Source: Microbacterium luticocti DSM 19459 (lineage in GTDB: Bacteria; Actinomycetota; Actinomycetes; Actinomycetales; Microbacteriaceae). From it: a DNA stretch of 64,000 nucleotides. This document shows, one piece after another, positions 29,038-38,705 of the stretch. How positions within the stretch are numbered: the stretch's first letter is position 1; each line of letters begins with the position of its first letter. Below the pieces are notes generated by a model. It worked only from the letters and a program-made list of their open reading frames with translations. It did no database searches and was not told the DNA's origin. Both the position numbers and the translations under genes were made by a program. The DNA is taken from contig NZ_AULS01000007.1 in assembly GCF_000422405.1 (NCBI RefSeq), positions 78,897 to 142,896 on the forward strand, read 5' to 3'.

Positions 29038-31361
29038 CCGCATTCCCCGCCGGGACCATCCTCGGCTACCCCCGCATCGGCCGCCGCCGTGAGCTCAAGC
29101 GCGCCGTCGAAGCGTACTGGGCGGGCCGGCTCGACCAGGCCGGGCTCGAGCGGGCCGCCGAAGACCTGCGCCGCGCCACCCGTGAGCGGCTCGTCGAGAT
29201 CGGACTCGGCCGTGACGACTCGTCCATCCCCGAGACCTTCTCGTACTACGACCAGGTGCTCGATGCCGCACTGGCCGTCGGCGCCCTGCCCGAGCGGTTC
29301 GCCGACCTGCGCGAGGCGGACGGTTCGATCGGCCTGCGCGCCCTGTTCGCCGCCGCCCGCGGTGACAGCGAGCATGCGCCGCTGGAGATGACGAAGTGGT
29401 TCGACACGAACTACCACTACCTCGTGCCCGAGATCGGGCCCGACACCGCGTTCGCCCCGTCGGGCGAACGGCTCGTCGCCCTGTTCGCCGAGGCGCGCGC
29501 GGACGGCGTCACCACCCGACCGGTGCTGGTCGGACCGGTCACCCTGCTGGCCCTGGCCAAACCCGCCGACGGCGCCCCGGCGGGGTTCTCGCCCCTGTCG
29601 CGGTTGGACGACGTGCTGCCGGTGTACGCCGCCCTGCTCGCGCAGCTGCGCGAGGCCGGTGCCGAATGGGTGCAGCTGGACGAACCGGCCCTGGTGAGCG
29701 AGACGCTCGACGCCGACCCGGCCGAGCTGGCCGCTGCCGCAGCGCACGCGTACGCCGTGCTCGGCGCCGCGGCCAAGCGCCCGCGCATCGTCGTCGCCGC
29801 CGGATACGCGCAACTGAGCGCCGACAGCTGGCGGGCCCTGGCTGCCGCACCGATCGAGGCCATCGCGATCGACGTGACCCGTGGCGGCGTGCCCGAGGCG
29901 GTGCCCGGCCTGGCGTCCAAGACGGTCGTGGCCGGTGTCGTCGAGGGCCGCAACATCTGGCGTGGCGACCTGGAACGGGCGTGGACGGTGTTGCAGCAGG
30001 TCGACGCGCTGGGGGCGGCATCCGTCGCGGTCGGCACCTCCACGTCGCTGCAGCACGTGCCCCACGACGTCGCCGACGAGCCCGACCTCGACCCGCGGCT
30101 GAGCTCGTGGCTCGCTTTCGCCGACCAGAAGGTCGGCCAGGTTGCCACGCTCGCCCGCGGCCGCACCGCCGGCCGCGAGCAGATCGAGGCCGACCTCGCC
30201 GCCGCGAGCGCCGCGCTCGCCGACCGCGCCGCCGCCGTGGGGGTGCACGACGGCGCCGTCCGGGTGCGGGCGGCCGCACTGACCGATGACGACGTCGCCC
30301 GTGCGCCCCGCGTTCAGCGCGACGCCGCGCAGTCCTCGCTCGGGCTGCCGCTGCTGCCGACCACGACGATCGGCTCGTTCCCGCAGACCGGCGACATCCG
30401 TCGCGCCCGCGCCGCACACGAGCGCGGTGAGCTGTCGACGGCCGAGTATGAAGACGTGCTGCGACGCGAGATCACCTCGGTGATCGGCCTGCAGGAGGAG
30501 CTCGGTCTCGACGTGCTGGTGCACGGTGAGCCCGAGCGCAACGACATGGTGCAGTACTTCGCCGAGAACCTGGACGGGTTCGCGGTGACCCGTAACGGCT
30601 GGGTGCAGTCGTACGGCACCCGCGCCACGCGGCCGTCGATCCTGTGGGGAGACGTGTCGCGCCCGGCGCCGATCACGGTGCGCTGGTCGCAGTTCGCTCA
30701 GTCGCTCAGCGACAAGCCGGTCAAGGGGATGCTCACCGGCCCGGTCACGATCCTGGCGTGGTCGTTCGTGCGCGACGACCAGCCGCTGGCGGCGACCGCC
30801 GATCAGGTGGCGCTGGCGCTGCGCGACGAGATCGCCGACCTGCAGGACGCGGGCATCCGCATCATCCAGGTCGACGAGCCCGCGCTGCGCGAGCTGCTGC
30901 CGCTGAAGAAGGCCGACCAGCCGGCCTACCTGGACTGGTCGGTGCGGTCGTTCCGGCTGGCGACGGCGGGGGCGGATGCCGCCACCCAGGTGCACACGCA
31001 CCTGTGCTATTCGGAGTTCGGTGTGGTCATCGACGCGATCGCCGCCCTGGACGCCGACGTCACCTCGATCGAGGCCGCGCGCAGTCGGGGTGAGGTGATC
31101 GGCGACATCGCGGCATCCGGGTTCGCCGCGGGGATCGGGCCCGGGGTGTACGACATCCACTCGCCCCGTGTGCCGGCCGTCGATGAGATCGTCGAGTTGC
31201 TGGAGCGGGCCGTCGCCGAGCTGCCGCTGCAGCGGGTGTGGGTGAACCCGGACTGCGGTCTGAAGACCCGTGCGTACCCCGAGACCGTCGCGGCCCTGAC
31301 GAACCTCGTGGCCGCCGCCGAGCGCGTGCGCGCAGGCGTACCGGAGCGGCAACCGGCCTGA
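29034..31361 (+). CDS. metE: cobalamin-independent methionine synthase
   Basis: A 775-residue enzyme transferring the methyl group of 5-methyl-THF-polyglutamate to homocysteine. Two (beta/alpha)8 barrels; the N-terminal GYPRIGRRRELKRAVEAYW and the zinc ligands H656 and C658 (THLCYSEF) and C741 (NPDCGLKTR) are intact. AAGGAGA precedes the ATG, which overlaps the metF stop. A strong hairpin follows, shared with convergent lexA. Confidence 0.97.
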   Translation: MTAFPAGTILGYPRIGRRRELKRAVEAYWAGRLDQAGLERAAEDLRRATRERLVEIGLGRDDSSIPETFSYYDQVLDAALAVGALPERFADLREADGSIGLRALFAAARGDSEHAPLEMTKWFDTNYHYLVPEIGPDTAFAPSGERLVALFAEARADGVTTRPVLVGPVTLLALAKPADGAPAGFSPLSRLDDVLPVYAALLAQLREAGAEWVQLDEPALVSETLDADPAELAAAAAHAYAVLGAAAKRPRIVVAAGYAQLSADSWRALAAAPIEAIAIDVTRGGVPEAVPGLASKTVVAGVVEGRNIWRGDLERAWTVLQQVDALGAASVAVGTSTSLQHVPHDVADEPDLDPRLSSWLAFADQKVGQVATLARGRTAGREQIEADLAAASAALADRAAAVGVHDGAVRVRAAALTDDDVARAPRVQRDAAQSSLGLPLLPTTTIGSFPQTGDIRRARAAHERGELSTAEYEDVLRREITSVIGLQEELGLDVLVHGEPERNDMVQYFAENLDGFAVTRNGWVQSYGTRATRPSILWGDVSRPAPITVRWSQFAQSLSDKPVKGMLTGPVTILAWSFVRDDQPLAATADQVALALRDEIADLQDAGIRIIQVDEPALRELLPLKKADQPAYLDWSVRSFRLATAGADAATQVHTHLCYSEFGVVIDAIAALDADVTSIEAARSRGEVIGDIAASGFAAGIGPGVYDIHSPRVPAVDEIVELLERAVAELPLQRVWVNPDCGLKTRAYPETVAALTNLVAAAERVRAGVPERQPA

Positions 31362-31374
31362 GCGCAGGCCGTCC

Positions 31375-31406
31375 CGGGGGTCATCGGCGGTCGCCGGTGG
31401 CCCCCG
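31375..31406. terminator. bidirectional terminator between metE and lexA
   Basis: A 14-bp stem with a GGTC loop, two G-U pairs when read on the plus strand, lies between the convergent stops of metE and lexA, 13 nt after the metE stop. It can terminate both transcripts. Confidence 0.75.
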
Positions 31407-31454
31407 TCGTCGCGCCCGGAAGAGCCACGTCCCGGCAGAACGGGAGGCTGCGCA

Positions 31455-32159
31455 TCAGACCGCGCGCAACACCGCCACGACCTTGCCGAGAACGCTGGCG
31501 TCATCGCCCAGGATCGGCTCGAACGCCGAGTTGCGCGGCAGCAGCCAGGTGTGGCCGTCGCGCTGACGGAACGTCTTGACCGTCGCTTCGCCGTCGAGCA
31601 TCGCCGCCACGATGTCGCCGTTGTCGGCCGTGGACTGTGCGCGTACCACCACCCAGTCGCCGTCGCAGATGGCCGCGTCGATCATCGACTCGCCCTGCAC
31701 CTTCAGCATGAACAGCTCGCCCTTGCCGACCAGCTGCCGCGGCAGCGGGAAGATCTCCTCGACCTGCTGCTCCGCGGTGATCGGCACCCCGGCGGCGATG
31801 TGGCCGACCAACGGCACCAGGGCGGCGTCGCCGACGGCCGGCCCGGAATCGGCCGGGTTGTCGGTCGAGGCCGCGCCCGGCAGGTCGATCAGCACCTCCA
31901 TCGCGCGGGTCTTGCCGGCGTCGCGGCGCAGGTAGCCGCTCAGCTCGAGCTGGTTGAGCTGGTGGGTGACGCTCGACAGCGACTTCAGCCCCACCGCATC
32001 GCCGATCTCGCGCATGCTGGGCGGGTACCCGTAGCGGGCGATCGAGCGCTGGATGACCTCGAGGATGGCCATCTGCTTCTCGCTCAGGCTCTTGCGCCGC
32101 CGCGTCTGCCGGCGCGGCTTCGCGCCCGCCGGCGCGGTGTCGTTCGCAGTGTCGCTCAT
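31455..32159 (-). CDS. lexA: SOS repressor LexA
   Basis: A 234-residue repressor with an N-terminal winged helix-turn-helix (about 25-85; [21 protein letters not shown]) and a C-terminal S24 peptidase domain. The self-cleavage bond is A123-G124 and the catalytic dyad is S158 (GESMID) and K195 (ATVKTF). I chose the ATG at 32159, which has GGGAGC upstream; a longer in-frame extension is unlikely. Divergent from the LysM gene, with a shared SOS-like box between them. Confidence 0.96.
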   Translation of the reverse strand: MSDTANDTAPAGAKPRRQTRRRKSLSEKQMAILEVIQRSIARYGYPPSMREIGDAVGLKSLSSVTHQLNQLELSGYLRRDAGKTRAMEVLIDLPGAASTDNPADSGPAVGDAALVPLVGHIAAGVPITAEQQVEEIFPLPRQLVGKGELFMLKVQGESMIDAAICDGDWVVVRAQSTADNGDIVAAMLDGEATVKTFRQRDGHTWLLPRNSAFEPILGDDASVLGKVVAVLRAV

Positions 32160-32231
32160 GTCAGCTCCCGTCGTGCCGCATCTCGCAGCGTCTTCGAATG
32201 TCGGAGGTCGGTGATGGGGTGTCCTCATCGA

Positions 32232-32244
32232 AACGGTATCCGTT
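32232..32244. promoter_or_regulatory. 13-nt perfect inverted repeat upstream of lexA
   Basis: AACGG-TAT-CCGTT. The odd length puts the dyad on a base rather than between two, unlike the even-length LexA box, so a different regulator or an RNA hairpin in the lexA leader is more likely. Function unknown. Confidence 0.35.
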
Positions 32245-32310
32245 CCCGAAGCGGATCGCAGGCACCGCGTAGGCGTGTCGTCTTCGATCCGATGCGGGAG
32301 AAGATCCCAC

Positions 32311-32341
32311 TTGACATCATACAGAATCGAAACTAGATTCG
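32311..32341. promoter_or_regulatory. divergent lexA / LysM-gene promoter region with SOS-like box
   Basis: On the plus strand TTGACA (32311-32316), a 17-nt spacer and TAGATT (32334-32339) form the best sigma-A-type promoter in the window, driving the LysM gene. CGAAACTAGATTCG (32328-32341) has the outer CGAA...TTCG of a LexA box and covers that -10. On the minus strand TATGAT (32316-32321) is a -10 for lexA, with the same box in its spacer. One LexA dimer could therefore control both genes. Confidence 0.6.
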
Positions 32342-32414
32342 GAAGAGAGATTCGGGTCCGGATGCTCCCGGCCGAGTATCCGGCCCGAACCTCTCACCGT
32401 CATCAGGAGGAGCA

Positions 32415-32771
32415 ATGAGCACCATCTCTGCGACATCGGCCCCCGTCACGACCCGGCTGCGCATCACCGCCCGCGGGCGGCGGGTGCTCGCTGCGCTGGT
32501 CGCGCTGCCTGTGGCCGCGGCCCTGGGCTGGGCGGCACTGGGCGGCGGATCCGCGCTCGCCTCGCGCGACGCGGGGGCCCCGGCCGGAACGTTCGCCACG
32601 ATCACGGTGAGCGCCGGCGACTCGCTGTGGTCGATCGCCCGGCAGGTCGCCCCTGCGGCCGACCCCCGCGATGTCGTCGACGCGATCATGCGGCTGAACG
32701 CGCTTCAGACCGCGGTGGTCAGCCCCGGTGAGCGGCTCGCCCTCCCCGCCGAGTACGCGCCCGCGCACTGA
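32415..32771 (+). CDS. LysM-domain SOS cell-division inhibitor (ChiZ/DivS/YneA-like)
   Basis: A 118-residue protein with a cytoplasmic basic N-terminus, one membrane segment (about residues 24-50) and an extracytoplasmic LysM domain (about 64-113; ITVSAGDSLWSIARQV). Small LysM membrane proteins encoded divergently from lexA are DNA-damage-induced division inhibitors in several Gram-positives (YneA, ChiZ, DivS). Position, architecture and the shared SOS-like promoter support the same role. ATG follows AGGAGGAG. Confidence 0.85.
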   Translation: MSTISATSAPVTTRLRITARGRRVLAALVALPVAAALGWAALGGGSALASRDAGAPAGTFATITVSAGDSLWSIARQVAPAADPRDVVDAIMRLNALQTAVVSPGERLALPAEYAPAH

Positions 32772-32801
32772 GCCACGGTGGGCCGCTCTACGATGGGAGG
32801 G

Positions 32802-33887
32802 GTGAGCCCCCGCCTCGAAGACCTGCCCCTCCGTGACGATCTGCGCGGGATGACCCCGTACGGCGCGCCGCAGGCACCGCTGCCGGTCGCGCTGAACGTC
32901 AACGAGAACACCCACCCGGTGCCCGAAGCGGTCGCCGATGACATCCTCGACGCCGTGGCGCAGGCCCTGCACGAGGTGAACCGCTACCCCGACCGCGAGT
33001 TCACCCACCTGCGCGAGGGCTTCGCCGACTATCTCGGGCACGGTCTGTCCCGCGAGCAGATCTGGGCCGGCAACGGCTCGAACGAGGTGCTGCAGCACCT
33101 GCTGCAGGCGTTCGCCGGCCCCGGCCGCACCGTCTTCGGCTTCGGTCCCACCTACTCGATGTACCCGCTGCTGGCCCGCGGCACCGGGGCCGGGTGGGTG
33201 GCCGGGCACCGGGCGCACGATTTCACCCTGGACGCCGACTCCGCCGCCGAACAGGTCGCGGCCGCCCGGCCCGACGTGGTCCTGCTCTGCTCCCCGAACA
33301 ACCCCACCGGCACCCCGCTGCCCCTGGATATCGTCGAGGCCGTGTACGACGCTACCGACGGCATCGTCATCGTGGACGAGGCGTACTGGGAGTTCGCCCC
33401 CCGCGACGAGCGCTCCGCCCTCACCCTGCTGCCGGGCCGGGAGCGCCTCGCCGTGTCGCGCACGATGAGCAAGGCCTTCGCGTTCGCCGGTGCCCGCGTC
33501 GGGTACCTCGCCGCCGACCCGGCGCTGGTCGACGCGCTTCGCCTGGTGCGGTTGCCGTACCACCTCAGCGCGATCACCCAGGCTGCCGCATCCGCCGCCC
33601 TGCGGCACGCCGACACCATGCTCGCCGCCGTCGACGACATCGTCGCGCAGCGGGACCGCATCTCGGCGACCCTGTCGGCGCTCGGCTACCGCCCCTACGA
33701 GTCGTGGACGAACTTCGTGCTGTTCACCGATGTCGCCGACCCCGCCGCCACCTGGCGTGCACTGTACGACCGCGGGGTGCTGATCCGAGACATCGGGCTC
33801 GCCCACAGCCTGCGTGTCACCGCCGGCACCGAGGACGAGACCAGCGCGTTCCTGGATGCCCTCGCCTCGCTAGACTCGGCCTCATGA
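32802..33887 (+). CDS. hisC: histidinol-phosphate aminotransferase
   Basis: A 361-residue PLP-dependent transaminase of histidine synthesis. SPNNPTGTP binds the cofactor region, IVDEAYWEF follows, and the PLP lysine lies in [17 protein letters not shown] at 32802 is preceded by GGGAGGGG, and TACGAT (32789-32794) ends 7 nt before it. hisB overlaps by 4 nt. This begins a hisC-hisB-hisH-priA run. Confidence 0.95.
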   Translation: MSPRLEDLPLRDDLRGMTPYGAPQAPLPVALNVNENTHPVPEAVADDILDAVAQALHEVNRYPDREFTHLREGFADYLGHGLSREQIWAGNGSNEVLQHLLQAFAGPGRTVFGFGPTYSMYPLLARGTGAGWVAGHRAHDFTLDADSAAEQVAAARPDVVLLCSPNNPTGTPLPLDIVEAVYDATDGIVIVDEAYWEFAPRDERSALTLLPGRERLAVSRTMSKAFAFAGARVGYLAADPALVDALRLVRLPYHLSAITQAAASAALRHADTMLAAVDDIVAQRDRISATLSALGYRPYESWTNFVLFTDVADPAATWRALYDRGVLIRDIGLAHSLRVTAGTEDETSAFLDALASLDSAS

Positions 33888-34489
33888 GCAGCCCCCGCAC
33901 CGCCGCCCGCACCCGCACCACGAGCGAGTCGACGGTCGAGCTCGAGCTGAACCTCGACGGCACCGGATCCTCGCACATCGACACCTCGGTGCCGTTCTTC
34001 GACCACATGCTCACGGCGTTCGCGAAGCACTCGCTCACCGACCTGACCGTGCGTGCCTCCGGCGACGTCGACATCGACGTGCACCACACCGTCGAAGACG
34101 TCTCGATCGTGCTCGGGCAGGCGATCCGGGAGGCACTGGGCGACAAGAGCGGTATCTCGCGTTACGGGGACGCGCTCGTGCCGCTCGACGAGGCGCTCGC
34201 CCAGGCGGTCGTCGACATCAGCGGACGCCCGTTCCTCGTGCACGAGGGGGAACCGGCCGGGTTCGAGCTGCACCTGATCGGCGGCCACTTCACCGGGTCG
34301 CTGGTGCGGCACTCGTTCGAGGCGTTGTCGTTCCACGCCGGCCTCACCACGCACGTGCGGGTGCTGTCGGGGCGCGACCCGCACCACATCGCCGAGGCTG
34401 AGTTCAAGGCGCTCGCCCGCGCGTTCCGACAGGCGAAGGCCCACGACCCGGACGTGGTCGGCATCCCGAGCACCAAGGGAGCGCTGTGA
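33884..34489 (+). CDS. hisB: imidazoleglycerol-phosphate dehydratase
   Basis: A 201-residue manganese enzyme, monofunctional as usual in actinobacteria (no phosphatase domain). The metal-binding histidine clusters [16 protein letters not shown] and [14 protein letters not shown] are present. The ATGA overlap with hisC couples them. A TAGACT hexamer (33871-33876) inside the hisC 3' end is 7 nt before this ATG, so an internal promoter may exist too. Confidence 0.96.
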   Translation: MSSPRTAARTRTTSESTVELELNLDGTGSSHIDTSVPFFDHMLTAFAKHSLTDLTVRASGDVDIDVHHTVEDVSIVLGQAIREALGDKSGISRYGDALVPLDEALAQAVVDISGRPFLVHEGEPAGFELHLIGGHFTGSLVRHSFEALSFHAGLTTHVRVLSGRDPHHIAEAEFKALARAFRQAKAHDPDVVGIPSTKGAL

Positions 34490-35139
34490 CCGACCGGCCC
34501 CTGGTGGCGGTGCTCGACTACGGGTCGGGCAACGTGCACTCGGCGGTGAAGGCACTCGACGCCGCCGGCGCCGACGCCCGGCTCACCGCCGATCGCGGGC
34601 TGGTGATGGACGCCGACGGACTCGTCGTGCCCGGAGTGGGCGCCTTCTCGGCGGTGATGGCGGCACTGCGCGCCATCCGCGCCGACGAACTCATCGACCG
34701 CCGCCTCGCCGGGGGACGGGCCGTACTGGGCATCTGCGTCGGCATGCAGGTGCTGTTCGAGCGCGGACTCGAGCGCGGCGTCGACACCGAGGGGTTGGGG
34801 GAGTGGCCGGGGGCGGTCACCGAGCTGGACGCACCGGTCCTGCCGCACATGGGCTGGAACACGGTGCAGCCGGATGCCGGCAGCCGCCTGTTCGCCCGAA
34901 TCGAACGGGAACGGTTCTACTTCGTGCACTCGTACGCGGCCACCGGCTGGCACCTGCACACCGAGCCGCCGTTCCCGTCTGCGGTGCTGACCTGGTGCGC
35001 GTACGGTGCCGTGCCGTTCCTGGCCGCCGTCGAGAACGGCCCCCTGACGGCCACACAGTTCCATCCCGAGAAATCCGGCCCCGCAGGCATCCGGTTGCTG
35101 TCCAATTGGATCGACGGCCTGCGCGCGGCTACCCTGTGA
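34486..35139 (+). CDS. hisH: imidazole glycerol phosphate synthase, glutaminase subunit
   Basis: A 217-residue class I glutamine amidotransferase supplying ammonia to HisF. The triad is C84 (GICVGMQ) with H193 and E195 (QFHPEKS). GTGA overlap with hisB. hisF is not in this window. Confidence 0.95.
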   Translation: MTDRPLVAVLDYGSGNVHSAVKALDAAGADARLTADRGLVMDADGLVVPGVGAFSAVMAALRAIRADELIDRRLAGGRAVLGICVGMQVLFERGLERGVDTEGLGEWPGAVTELDAPVLPHMGWNTVQPDAGSRLFARIERERFYFVHSYAATGWHLHTEPPFPSAVLTWCAYGAVPFLAAVENGPLTATQFHPEKSGPAGIRLLSNWIDGLRAATL

Positions 35140-35143
35140 CCTC

Positions 35144-35893
35144 GTGCCCAGTGAATTCGCCGCCACGCCCGAACTGATCCTGCTGCCTGCCGTCGACGTC
35201 GCCGACGGCAAGGCGGTGCGCCTGACCCAGGGCGCGGCCGGCACCGAGACCGACTACGGCGACCCCGTCGACGCCGCGACCGAGTGGGCGCGCCAGGGCG
35301 CCGAGTGGGTCCACCTGGTCGACCTCGACGCCGCCTTCGGCCGCGGCAACAACACCGGCGTGCTGCGCAAGGTGATCAAGCAGCTCAAGGGCGTGCAGGT
35401 GGAGCTGTCCGGCGGCATCCGCGACGACGACTCGCTGCACGCCGCTCTCGAATCCGGCGCCGCGCGCATCAACCTGGGCACCGCGGCGCTCGAGAACCCG
35501 GAATGGGCGGCCGACGTCATCGGCCGTTACGGCGACGCGATCGCGGTGGGCCTGGACGTGCGCGGCACCACGCTGGCCGCCCGGGGCTGGACCCGCCCCG
35601 GCGGCGACCTGTGGACCGTGCTCGCGCGCCTGGAGGACGCCGGCTGCAGCCGCTACGTCGTCACCGACGTCACCAAGGACGGCACCCTGCGCGGCCCCAA
35701 CCTCGACCTGCTGCGGCAGATCACCGAGCGCACCACCAAGCCCGTGGTCGCCTCCGGCGGGGTGTCGAGCCTCGACGACATCGCGGCCCTGCGCGAACTG
35801 GTGCCGTCGGGAGTGGAGGGCGCGATCGTGGGCAAGGCGCTGTACTCGGGGGCGTTCACCCTGGCCGAGGCGCTGGATGTCGCACGGGACTGA
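35144..35893 (+). CDS. priA: bifunctional HisA/TrpF isomerase PriA
   Basis: A 249-residue (beta/alpha)8 isomerase. In actinobacteria the single enzyme serves both histidine (ProFAR isomerase) and tryptophan (PRA isomerase) synthesis. The first catalytic Asp is D18 ([15 protein letters not shown]); [15 protein letters not shown] and [12 protein letters not shown] are characteristic. GTG start 4 nt after hisH. The next gene begins 17 nt inside its 3' end. Confidence 0.94.
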   Translation: MPSEFAATPELILLPAVDVADGKAVRLTQGAAGTETDYGDPVDAATEWARQGAEWVHLVDLDAAFGRGNNTGVLRKVIKQLKGVQVELSGGIRDDDSLHAALESGAARINLGTAALENPEWAADVIGRYGDAIAVGLDVRGTTLAARGWTRPGGDLWTVLARLEDAGCSRYVVTDVTKDGTLRGPNLDLLRQITERTTKPVVASGGVSSLDDIAALRELVPSGVEGAIVGKALYSGAFTLAEALDVARD

Positions 35894-36659
35894 CGACTGC
35901 GCGCACGGCGCGAACACCGCCGACTCGGCCGGGGTGCCGTGGGCCGGGCGCGCGTTCGCGACCAACCCGCACGCCGGCGACGACGGCTCGGCCGACCCGG
36001 CGCTGCACGAGGCGCTGATCGCGTTCGCGGCAGGCAGCGGTGACCCGGTGGCGGTGGTCGATGCGTACCGCACCGCGCGCGTGCTCATCCCGCTGGTCGC
36101 CGAGAAGGGCGAGACCGGCGTCGCACCCGGCGGACACACCGTCGACAAGACGCAGGAGCTGTCGATCGTGACGGTCGCCGCCCCCGACGGCCGGCGCGTG
36201 CTGCCCGTGTTCACCGACGTCCAGGCGCTGGCGCGGTGGGATGCCACGGCCCGCCCGGTTCCTGTGGACGGGGTGCGCACGGCACTGGCCGCCGTCGACG
36301 ACGACACCGACATGATCGTCATCGACCCCGCCTCGCCCACCGAGCATGTGCTGCGCCGCCCGGCGGTGTGGGCCATCGCGCAGCAGGCGCCGTGGGAGCC
36401 CAGCTACCGCAGCCGGGAGGTGTACGCGGCACTGCACGAGAGCATCGGGCGCGAACTGGCGGTACTCGATCTTCAGGTGGCCGGCGGTGATCCACAGTCA
36501 CGGCTGCGCGGCCCCGAGCTGATCGTGCGGCTGCGTCTGGTCGACGGTCTGGACCGCCAGGCGCTGGACGCGGTGCTGGCCCGGCTGGCGAAAAGATGGG
36601 CGGCCGACGACCGCATCGCGACCCTCGTCGACTCGCTGAGCGTCAAGCTCACCCACTGA
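35877..36659 (+). CDS. SseB family protein
   Basis: A 260-residue protein with the SseB N-terminal domain (about 40-150, including [21 protein letters not shown]). SseB-like proteins follow priA in many actinobacterial genomes; the function is unknown. The ATG overlaps priA by 17 nt, which suggests coupling. No signal peptide or membrane segment. Confidence 0.82.
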   Translation: MSHGTDDCAHGANTADSAGVPWAGRAFATNPHAGDDGSADPALHEALIAFAAGSGDPVAVVDAYRTARVLIPLVAEKGETGVAPGGHTVDKTQELSIVTVAAPDGRRVLPVFTDVQALARWDATARPVPVDGVRTALAAVDDDTDMIVIDPASPTEHVLRRPAVWAIAQQAPWEPSYRSREVYAALHESIGRELAVLDLQVAGGDPQSRLRGPELIVRLRLVDGLDRQALDAVLARLAKRWAADDRIATLVDSLSVKLTH

Positions 36660-36682
36660 CGCTCACGCGGGCCGGTTCCGGG

Positions 36683-37078
36683 TCAGGTGACCGGCCCGGT
36701 CCACTTCTCGCCGGGGCCTTCGCCCACCGGGTCGGGGATCGCGGACGCCTCGCGGAACGCCAGTTGCAGCGAGCGCAGCCCGTCGCGCAGCGGCGCCGCG
36801 TGGGCGCTGCTGATCTCGGGGGAGCCGGCGGTGACGAGCCCTGCCAGCGCGTTGATGAGCTTGCGGGCACCGTCCAGGTCGGTCTGCGCCTCGGGGTCGT
36901 CGGCCAGGCCCAGCTTGACCGCCGCGGCGCTCATCAGGTGCACCGCGGTCGTGGTGATGACCTCCACCGCCGGCACATCGGCGATGTCGCGCGTCGCCTC
37001 GGCGGCGGCGCGCTCCTGCTGTTCCCAGCGCGCCAGGCGCGCGGCATCCTGATCGGGTCCGTCCGGAATCGTGTCCAC
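36683..37078 (-). CDS. DUF1844 family protein
   Basis: A 131-residue helical protein with the DUF1844 core [19 protein letters not shown] followed by [16 protein letters not shown]. This family is regularly divergent from infC in actinobacteria; function unknown. Start is a GTG, and the proposed infC promoter lies just beyond it. Convergent with the SseB gene. Confidence 0.85.
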   Translation of the reverse strand: MDTIPDGPDQDAARLARWEQQERAAAEATRDIADVPAVEVITTTAVHLMSAAAVKLGLADDPEAQTDLDGARKLINALAGLVTAGSPEISSAHAAPLRDGLRSLQLAFREASAIPDPVGEGPGEKWTGPVT

Positions 37079-37092
37079 GTCGTACTCTCTGC

Positions 37093-37305
37093 TAGACTGG
37101 GCGGGCTCCGGGGCTGTCTGTCCCGGGTCGAAAGAGGATCACATCCCACCCGCGCTTGCCGTTCCAGGCTACCGGGTCGTTGCACTCCGCCGGTCCGCCG
37201 GCAGCCAGGGTGCGAAGCCGGTGCACGACGCACCGTGCGGGTGGCGTGTATCCGCCCGCGACGCACCCGCGCCGCGGCCCCCACCCGCACGAAGAGGAGT
37301 TCCGC
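37093..37305 (+). promoter_or_regulatory. infC leader (about 200 nt)
   Basis: TAGACT (37093-37098) predicts a start near 37105, leaving a long structured leader before infC. GCGGGTGG-N7-CCGCCCGC (37237-37259) is an 8-bp hairpin and CCGGGG...CCCGG lies near the 5' end. infC-rpmI-rplT leaders commonly mediate autoregulation by L20 or IF3; I could not match this to a specific family. Confidence 0.5.
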
Positions 37306-37932
37306 ATCAGCGATCCCCGCACCAACGAGCGCATCCGCGTCCCCGAGGTCCGACTCGTCGGGCCCAACGGCGAGCAGGTCGGCGTCGTCGCCATCCAGGT
37401 TGCGCAGCGTCTGGCTCAGGAGGCAGACCTCGATCTCGTCGAGGTCGCGCCCAACTCGAAGCCTCCCGTGGTCAAGATCATGGACTACGGCAAGTACAAG
37501 TACGAAGCCGCCCAGAAGGCGAAGGAAGCCCGCCGCAACCAGGCGAACACCATCCTCAAAGAGGTGCGGTTCCGTCTGAAGATCGAGGCGCACGACTACA
37601 CGACCAAGCTCAAGCGCGCCGAGGGGTTCCTTCAGGCCGGCGACAAGGTCAAGGCGATGATCCTGTTCCGCGGTCGTGAGCAGTCCCGGCCCGAGCTGGG
37701 CGTGCGCCTGCTCAAGCGGTTCGCCGAGGACGTCGCCGAGTTCGGCACCGTGGAGTCCAACCCCCGCATCGACGGCCGCAACATGGTGATGGTGATTGCG
37801 CCGCACAAGAACAAGTCCGAGGTCAAGACCGAGCAGAACGCGCAGCGCGCGGCGAACAAGGCCGCCGCGCGCGAGGCGAAGGCCGCGGCATCCAGCAGCC
37901 CCTCGCAGACCTCCGGCTCCGACGCCGAATAG
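37306..37932 (+). CDS. infC: translation initiation factor IF-3, ATC start
   Basis: A 208-residue IF-3 with N-terminal [14 protein letters not shown], linker [16 protein letters not shown] and C-terminal domain, plus a charged Ala/Ser-rich tail. The frame has no ATG, GTG or TTG at the conserved N-terminus; an ATC codon (37306) stands exactly there, 6 nt after GAGGAG. Non-standard AUU/AUC/AUA starts are a hallmark of infC and allow IF-3 to repress its own translation. Confidence 0.95.
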   Translation: MSDPRTNERIRVPEVRLVGPNGEQVGVVAIQVAQRLAQEADLDLVEVAPNSKPPVVKIMDYGKYKYEAAQKAKEARRNQANTILKEVRFRLKIEAHDYTTKLKRAEGFLQAGDKVKAMILFRGREQSRPELGVRLLKRFAEDVAEFGTVESNPRIDGRNMVMVIAPHKNKSEVKTEQNAQRAANKAAAREAKAAASSSPSQTSGSDAE

Positions 37933-38000
37933 GCCCCACCGACTCCCGCACCGCGGGTCACACTTCCCGCGACAGCGGGATGCACAACGAAGGAAGAGAC

Positions 38001-38195
38001 ATGCCGAAGCAGAAGACGAACTCGAGCGCCAAGAAGCGCTTCAAGGTCACCGGCAGCGGAAAGATCATGAAGCAGCAGTCCGGGATGCGTCACCACCTCG
38101 AGGTGAAGCCCAGCAAGCGGACCCGTCGCCTGAACAAGGACGAGGTCATCTCTGGCAGCGACGCGAAGAACGTCAAGAAGCTCCTCGGGCGCTGA
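38001..38195 (+). CDS. rpmI: 50S ribosomal protein bL35
   Basis: A 64-residue basic ribosomal protein ([20 protein letters not shown]). ATG at 38001 is preceded by AAGGAAGAGA. Two small hairpins, CCCGC-ACC-GCGGG (37945-37957) and TCCCGC-GACA-GCGGGA (37965-37980), lie in the 68-nt gap after infC and could be a processing or repressor site. Confidence 0.97.
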   Translation: MPKQKTNSSAKKRFKVTGSGKIMKQQSGMRHHLEVKPSKRTRRLNKDEVISGSDAKNVKKLLGR

Positions 38196-38227
38196 GCGCA
38201 CCGACTGCACGTTAGGAACGAAACGAA

Positions 38228-38608
38228 ATGGCTAGAGTCAAGCGGGCCGTCAACGCCCACAAGAAGCGTCGCGTCATCCTTGAGCGCGCCTCGGGCTACC
38301 GGGGTCAGCGGTCGCGTCTGTACCGCAAGGCGAAGGAGCAGGTCACCCACTCGCTGGTCTACGCGTACCGCGACCGCCGCAAGCGCAAGGGCGACTTCCG
38401 TCGACTGTGGATCCAGCGCATCAACGCCGCCAGCCGCCAGAACGGCCTGACCTACAACCGGTTCATGCAGGGTCTGCGCCTGGCCGACGTGCAGGTCGAC
38501 CGCCGCATGCTCGCCGAGCTGGCCGTGAACGACCCGACCGCGTTCACCGCGCTGGTCGAGGTCGCGAAGAAGGCGCTCCCCGAGAACGTCAACGCACCGG
38601 CCGCCTGA
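38228..38608 (+). CDS. rplT: 50S ribosomal protein bL20
   Basis: A 126-residue basic rRNA-binding protein ([19 protein letters not shown]) that nucleates 50S assembly and often represses its own operon. Starts 32 nt after rpmI; a strong terminator follows. Confidence 0.98.
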   Translation: MARVKRAVNAHKKRRVILERASGYRGQRSRLYRKAKEQVTHSLVYAYRDRRKRKGDFRRLWIQRINAASRQNGLTYNRFMQGLRLADVQVDRRMLAELAVNDPTAFTALVEVAKKALPENVNAPAA

Positions 38609-38621
38609 GCCGGCGCGTACG

Positions 38622-38658
38622 CGAACGGCGTCCCGTCCTCGTGACGGGGCGCCGTTCG
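38622..38658 (+). terminator. terminator of infC-rpmI-rplT
   Basis: A 16-bp stem starting CGAACGGCG with a 5-nt loop CTCGT, 13 nt after the rplT stop; one G-U pair and no T-tract. Confidence 0.88.
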
Positions 38659-38705
38659 TCGTACGCCGGGTCGGGTGTCGGGATGCCGCACCCTAGACTG
38701 ATCGC

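Noticed and set aside
32328..32341. Treating the lexA/LysM box as a full-consensus LexA site
   Set aside because: Only the outer CGAA...TTCG match; it is kept as SOS-like with moderate confidence.
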